This document shows positions 62,673 through 64,000 of a DNA stretch of 64,000 nt, in pieces. Both the position numbers and the translations under genes were made by a program. The notes under the pieces were generated by a model. The model did not search any database. It saw only the letters and a list, made by a program, of their open reading frames with translations, and was not told where the DNA came from. This DNA comes from Acidobacteria bacterium UBA2999 (GTDB lineage: Bacteria; Acidobacteriota; Vicinamibacteria; Vicinamibacterales; UBA2999). The DNA lies in contig DDZV01000015.1 in assembly GCA_002346475.1 (NCBI GenBank), forward strand, positions 87,118-151,117, in the 5' to 3' direction. The stretch's first letter is position 1, and each line of letters begins with the position of its first letter.

Positions 62673-63932
62673 TTATAACGCGACGCTCGCTGGATCGTCG
62701 TCAGATCCGCGTAATACCCGGACCCGCTGGAGCACGGGTGGGTGCGAGTAGTGGAGAAATACGTCGAACCAGTGGGGTGTAAGGTTGGAAAGGTTATCAG
62801 CCGAAAGCTTCTTGAGTGCACTGATGAGTGGAGCACTCCCCCCAGTCGTGTGGGCTGAAAACGCATCGGCCTCGAATTCGTTCTTCCGCGAAAAGAGATT
62901 CACGAGGACAGACAGTACTAACTCGATGGGTGTGAACAGCAGACCAAAGAACAAAAGTCCCGTGTAAACCGACGGCTGGCTCACTGAAAACGCTACAAAG
63001 AGTCCCTCTTGCTGCAGAAAGAACGACAGAATCCACAGCATCGCCCCGAGGTGGGCAACACTCAGAACCACGCTTTTCCAAATATGTCGTTTCTTATAGT
63101 GGCCAACTTCATGTGCCACAACAGCCACGAGTTCAGGCACCGTGTAGTGCTCTATGAGTGTGTCGAAGAGTCCAATTCGCTTGTGTTTACCAAACCCCGT
63201 AAAAAATGCATTCGCTTTGGATGATCGCCGTGACCCATCGACCACAAAGATCCCCTGCAGAGGAAAGTTTACGGAGCGCGCATAGTCGAGAATCGCGTCA
63301 TGTAATTCGCCATTGTCGAGCGGGGTAAAGGTATTGAAGAGTGGCATGATCCACGTTGGGGCAATGAATTGAACGCCCAGCATGAGGACGGTGGCAGCAA
63401 TCCAACACCACAACCACGCCAGAGGACCAGCCCACTCGAAGAACGTAAGGATGATTGCAAGCAGTAGACCCCCAAGCAGCATGCTGAGCAAAAGCCCTTT
63501 GAAGAGATCCGCAACAAACGTGCCCGCAGACGTCCGGTTAAAGTTAAAGCGCGCTTCGATAACAAACGTCGAATAGAGACTGAACGGAAGCCCAAGCACG
63601 CCTGATGCCAATGTCAGCGTGCCGATGTATGCCAGGCCAGTAACCACTGGGCCGTAGCCAAACGCGCGAATGATCTGGTCGAGCCACTCAAAACCACCGA
63701 TAAACCAAAACCCTAACAACACCAGAAGATTCACACTGGCATGGATAAGACCGAATTGCGTACCTGTGTCGTGATAACGCTGGGCTTGTGCGTATTTTTT
63801 TTCGTCGAACGTACCAACAAATTCTTGCGGGAGTGTTGGGCTAAATGCACGCAGGCTAAGTATGCTCGACACCACACCGAGACAATATTCACCAACGAGC
63901 GCAATTAAAATGATGATGGCGAAGCTATTCAA
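62673..63932 (-). CDS. M48 family (Ste24/CAAX prenyl protease-like) metallopeptidase
   Basis: 419 aa. The N-terminal M48_N region (about 1-195, with several helices and FVIEARFNFNRTS) is followed by the zinc motif VAVVAHEVGHYKKRH, with the third ligand Glu in NEFEADAFSAHTT. The architecture is that of Ste24; bacterial members probably act in membrane protein quality control rather than on prenylated proteins. TTG start at 63932; the remaining 63933-64000 shows nothing I can name. Confidence 0.9.
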   Translation of the reverse strand: MNSFAIIILIALVGEYCLGVVSSILSLRAFSPTLPQEFVGTFDEKKYAQAQRYHDTGTQFGLIHASVNLLVLLGFWFIGGFEWLDQIIRAFGYGPVVTGLAYIGTLTLASGVLGLPFSLYSTFVIEARFNFNRTSAGTFVADLFKGLLLSMLLGGLLLAIILTFFEWAGPLAWLWCWIAATVLMLGVQFIAPTWIMPLFNTFTPLDNGELHDAILDYARSVNFPLQGIFVVDGSRRSSKANAFFTGFGKHKRIGLFDTLIEHYTVPELVAVVAHEVGHYKKRHIWKSVVLSVAHLGAMLWILSFFLQQEGLFVAFSVSQPSVYTGLLFFGLLFTPIELVLSVLVNLFSRKNEFEADAFSAHTTGGSAPLISALKKLSADNLSNLTPHWFDVFLHYSHPPVLQRVRVLRGSDDDPASVAL

Positions 63933-64000
63933 CTGTTTCCGTTACCTGACAAAGTAACCAACTACGTGCCACGCACCCATTTCTTCGATCGCCGTCACCG

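Overview
The window (G+C visibly near 45-50%) comes from a Gram-negative, aerobic, free-living bacterium. It has an outer-membrane TonB-dependent receptor with an N-terminal carboxypeptidase-regulatory-like domain, an aa3-type cytochrome oxidase, topoisomerase IV genes, and M16, M61 and M48 peptidases. Gene content and style would suit an acidobacterium-like lineage of moderate G+C, but that placement is a guess. I see no insertion sequence, phage or CRISPR array. The genes are tightly packed, with many ATGA/GTGA overlaps and no gap over 300 bp without a gene or an explained leader.

Layout: 1-4060 parC-parE (parE cut by the window edge). 4169-5415 two small housekeeping-type genes. 5453-12213 an aryl-CoA catabolic locus: a divergent aryl-CoA ligase, then SDR, enoyl-CoA hydratase, acyl-CoA dehydrogenase and a fused flavin monooxygenase/Old-Yellow-Enzyme protein. 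12235-13832 DoxX, a small membrane protein, a solitary bacterial-microcompartment shell protein and a MerR-like regulator. 13829-17722 pterin dehydratase, thiO, LOG-family protein, sixA and metK. 17739-23820 a cell-surface sugar block, with a giant GT-C-like membrane protein carrying five internal repeats, a cupin, a DegT aminotransferase, a hexapeptide acetyltransferase and a GT2. 23839-26461 modABC with a divergent HTH-Mop regulator. 26525-34381 a complete his operon (hisIGDCBHFA plus an MFS gene). 34458-39583 otsAB fusion, ogt and purEK. 39675-47432 M16 pair, duplicated mini membrane proteins, a sodium/solute symporter framed by two approximately 30-aa membrane peptides, and an M61 peptidase. 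47558-51637 cytochrome c oxidase. 51685-54947 small genes and a split NosR-like pair. 55005-57303 tRNA-Gln, gltX, arsC-like and tRNA-Ser. 57329-62130 a metal-uptake-like locus (HupE-like protein and a TonB receptor with His/Asp/Glu-rich loops). 62146-63932 small membrane proteins and Ste24-like M48 peptidase.

Two RNA-level switches stand out. The metK leader (about 16450-16585) has an extended -10 promoter, an H-type pseudoknot resembling my memory of SAM-II riboswitches but with a long structured third loop, and a mutually exclusive antiterminator/terminator pair. The pseudoknot strand directly overlaps the antiterminator strand, so a ligand-OFF mechanism can be read from the sequence. The his operon leader (26525-26670) encodes a 20-residue peptide with five His codons, a hairpin over those codons and a strong intrinsic terminator: classical histidine attenuation.

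Other points of interest are the orphan BMC shell gene, the five-repeat insertion in the GT-C-like protein, the perfect 17-bp palindrome next to the doxX -10 element, a putatively leaderless gene at 12702, and several very small membrane-protein genes (43138, 44944, 62146).
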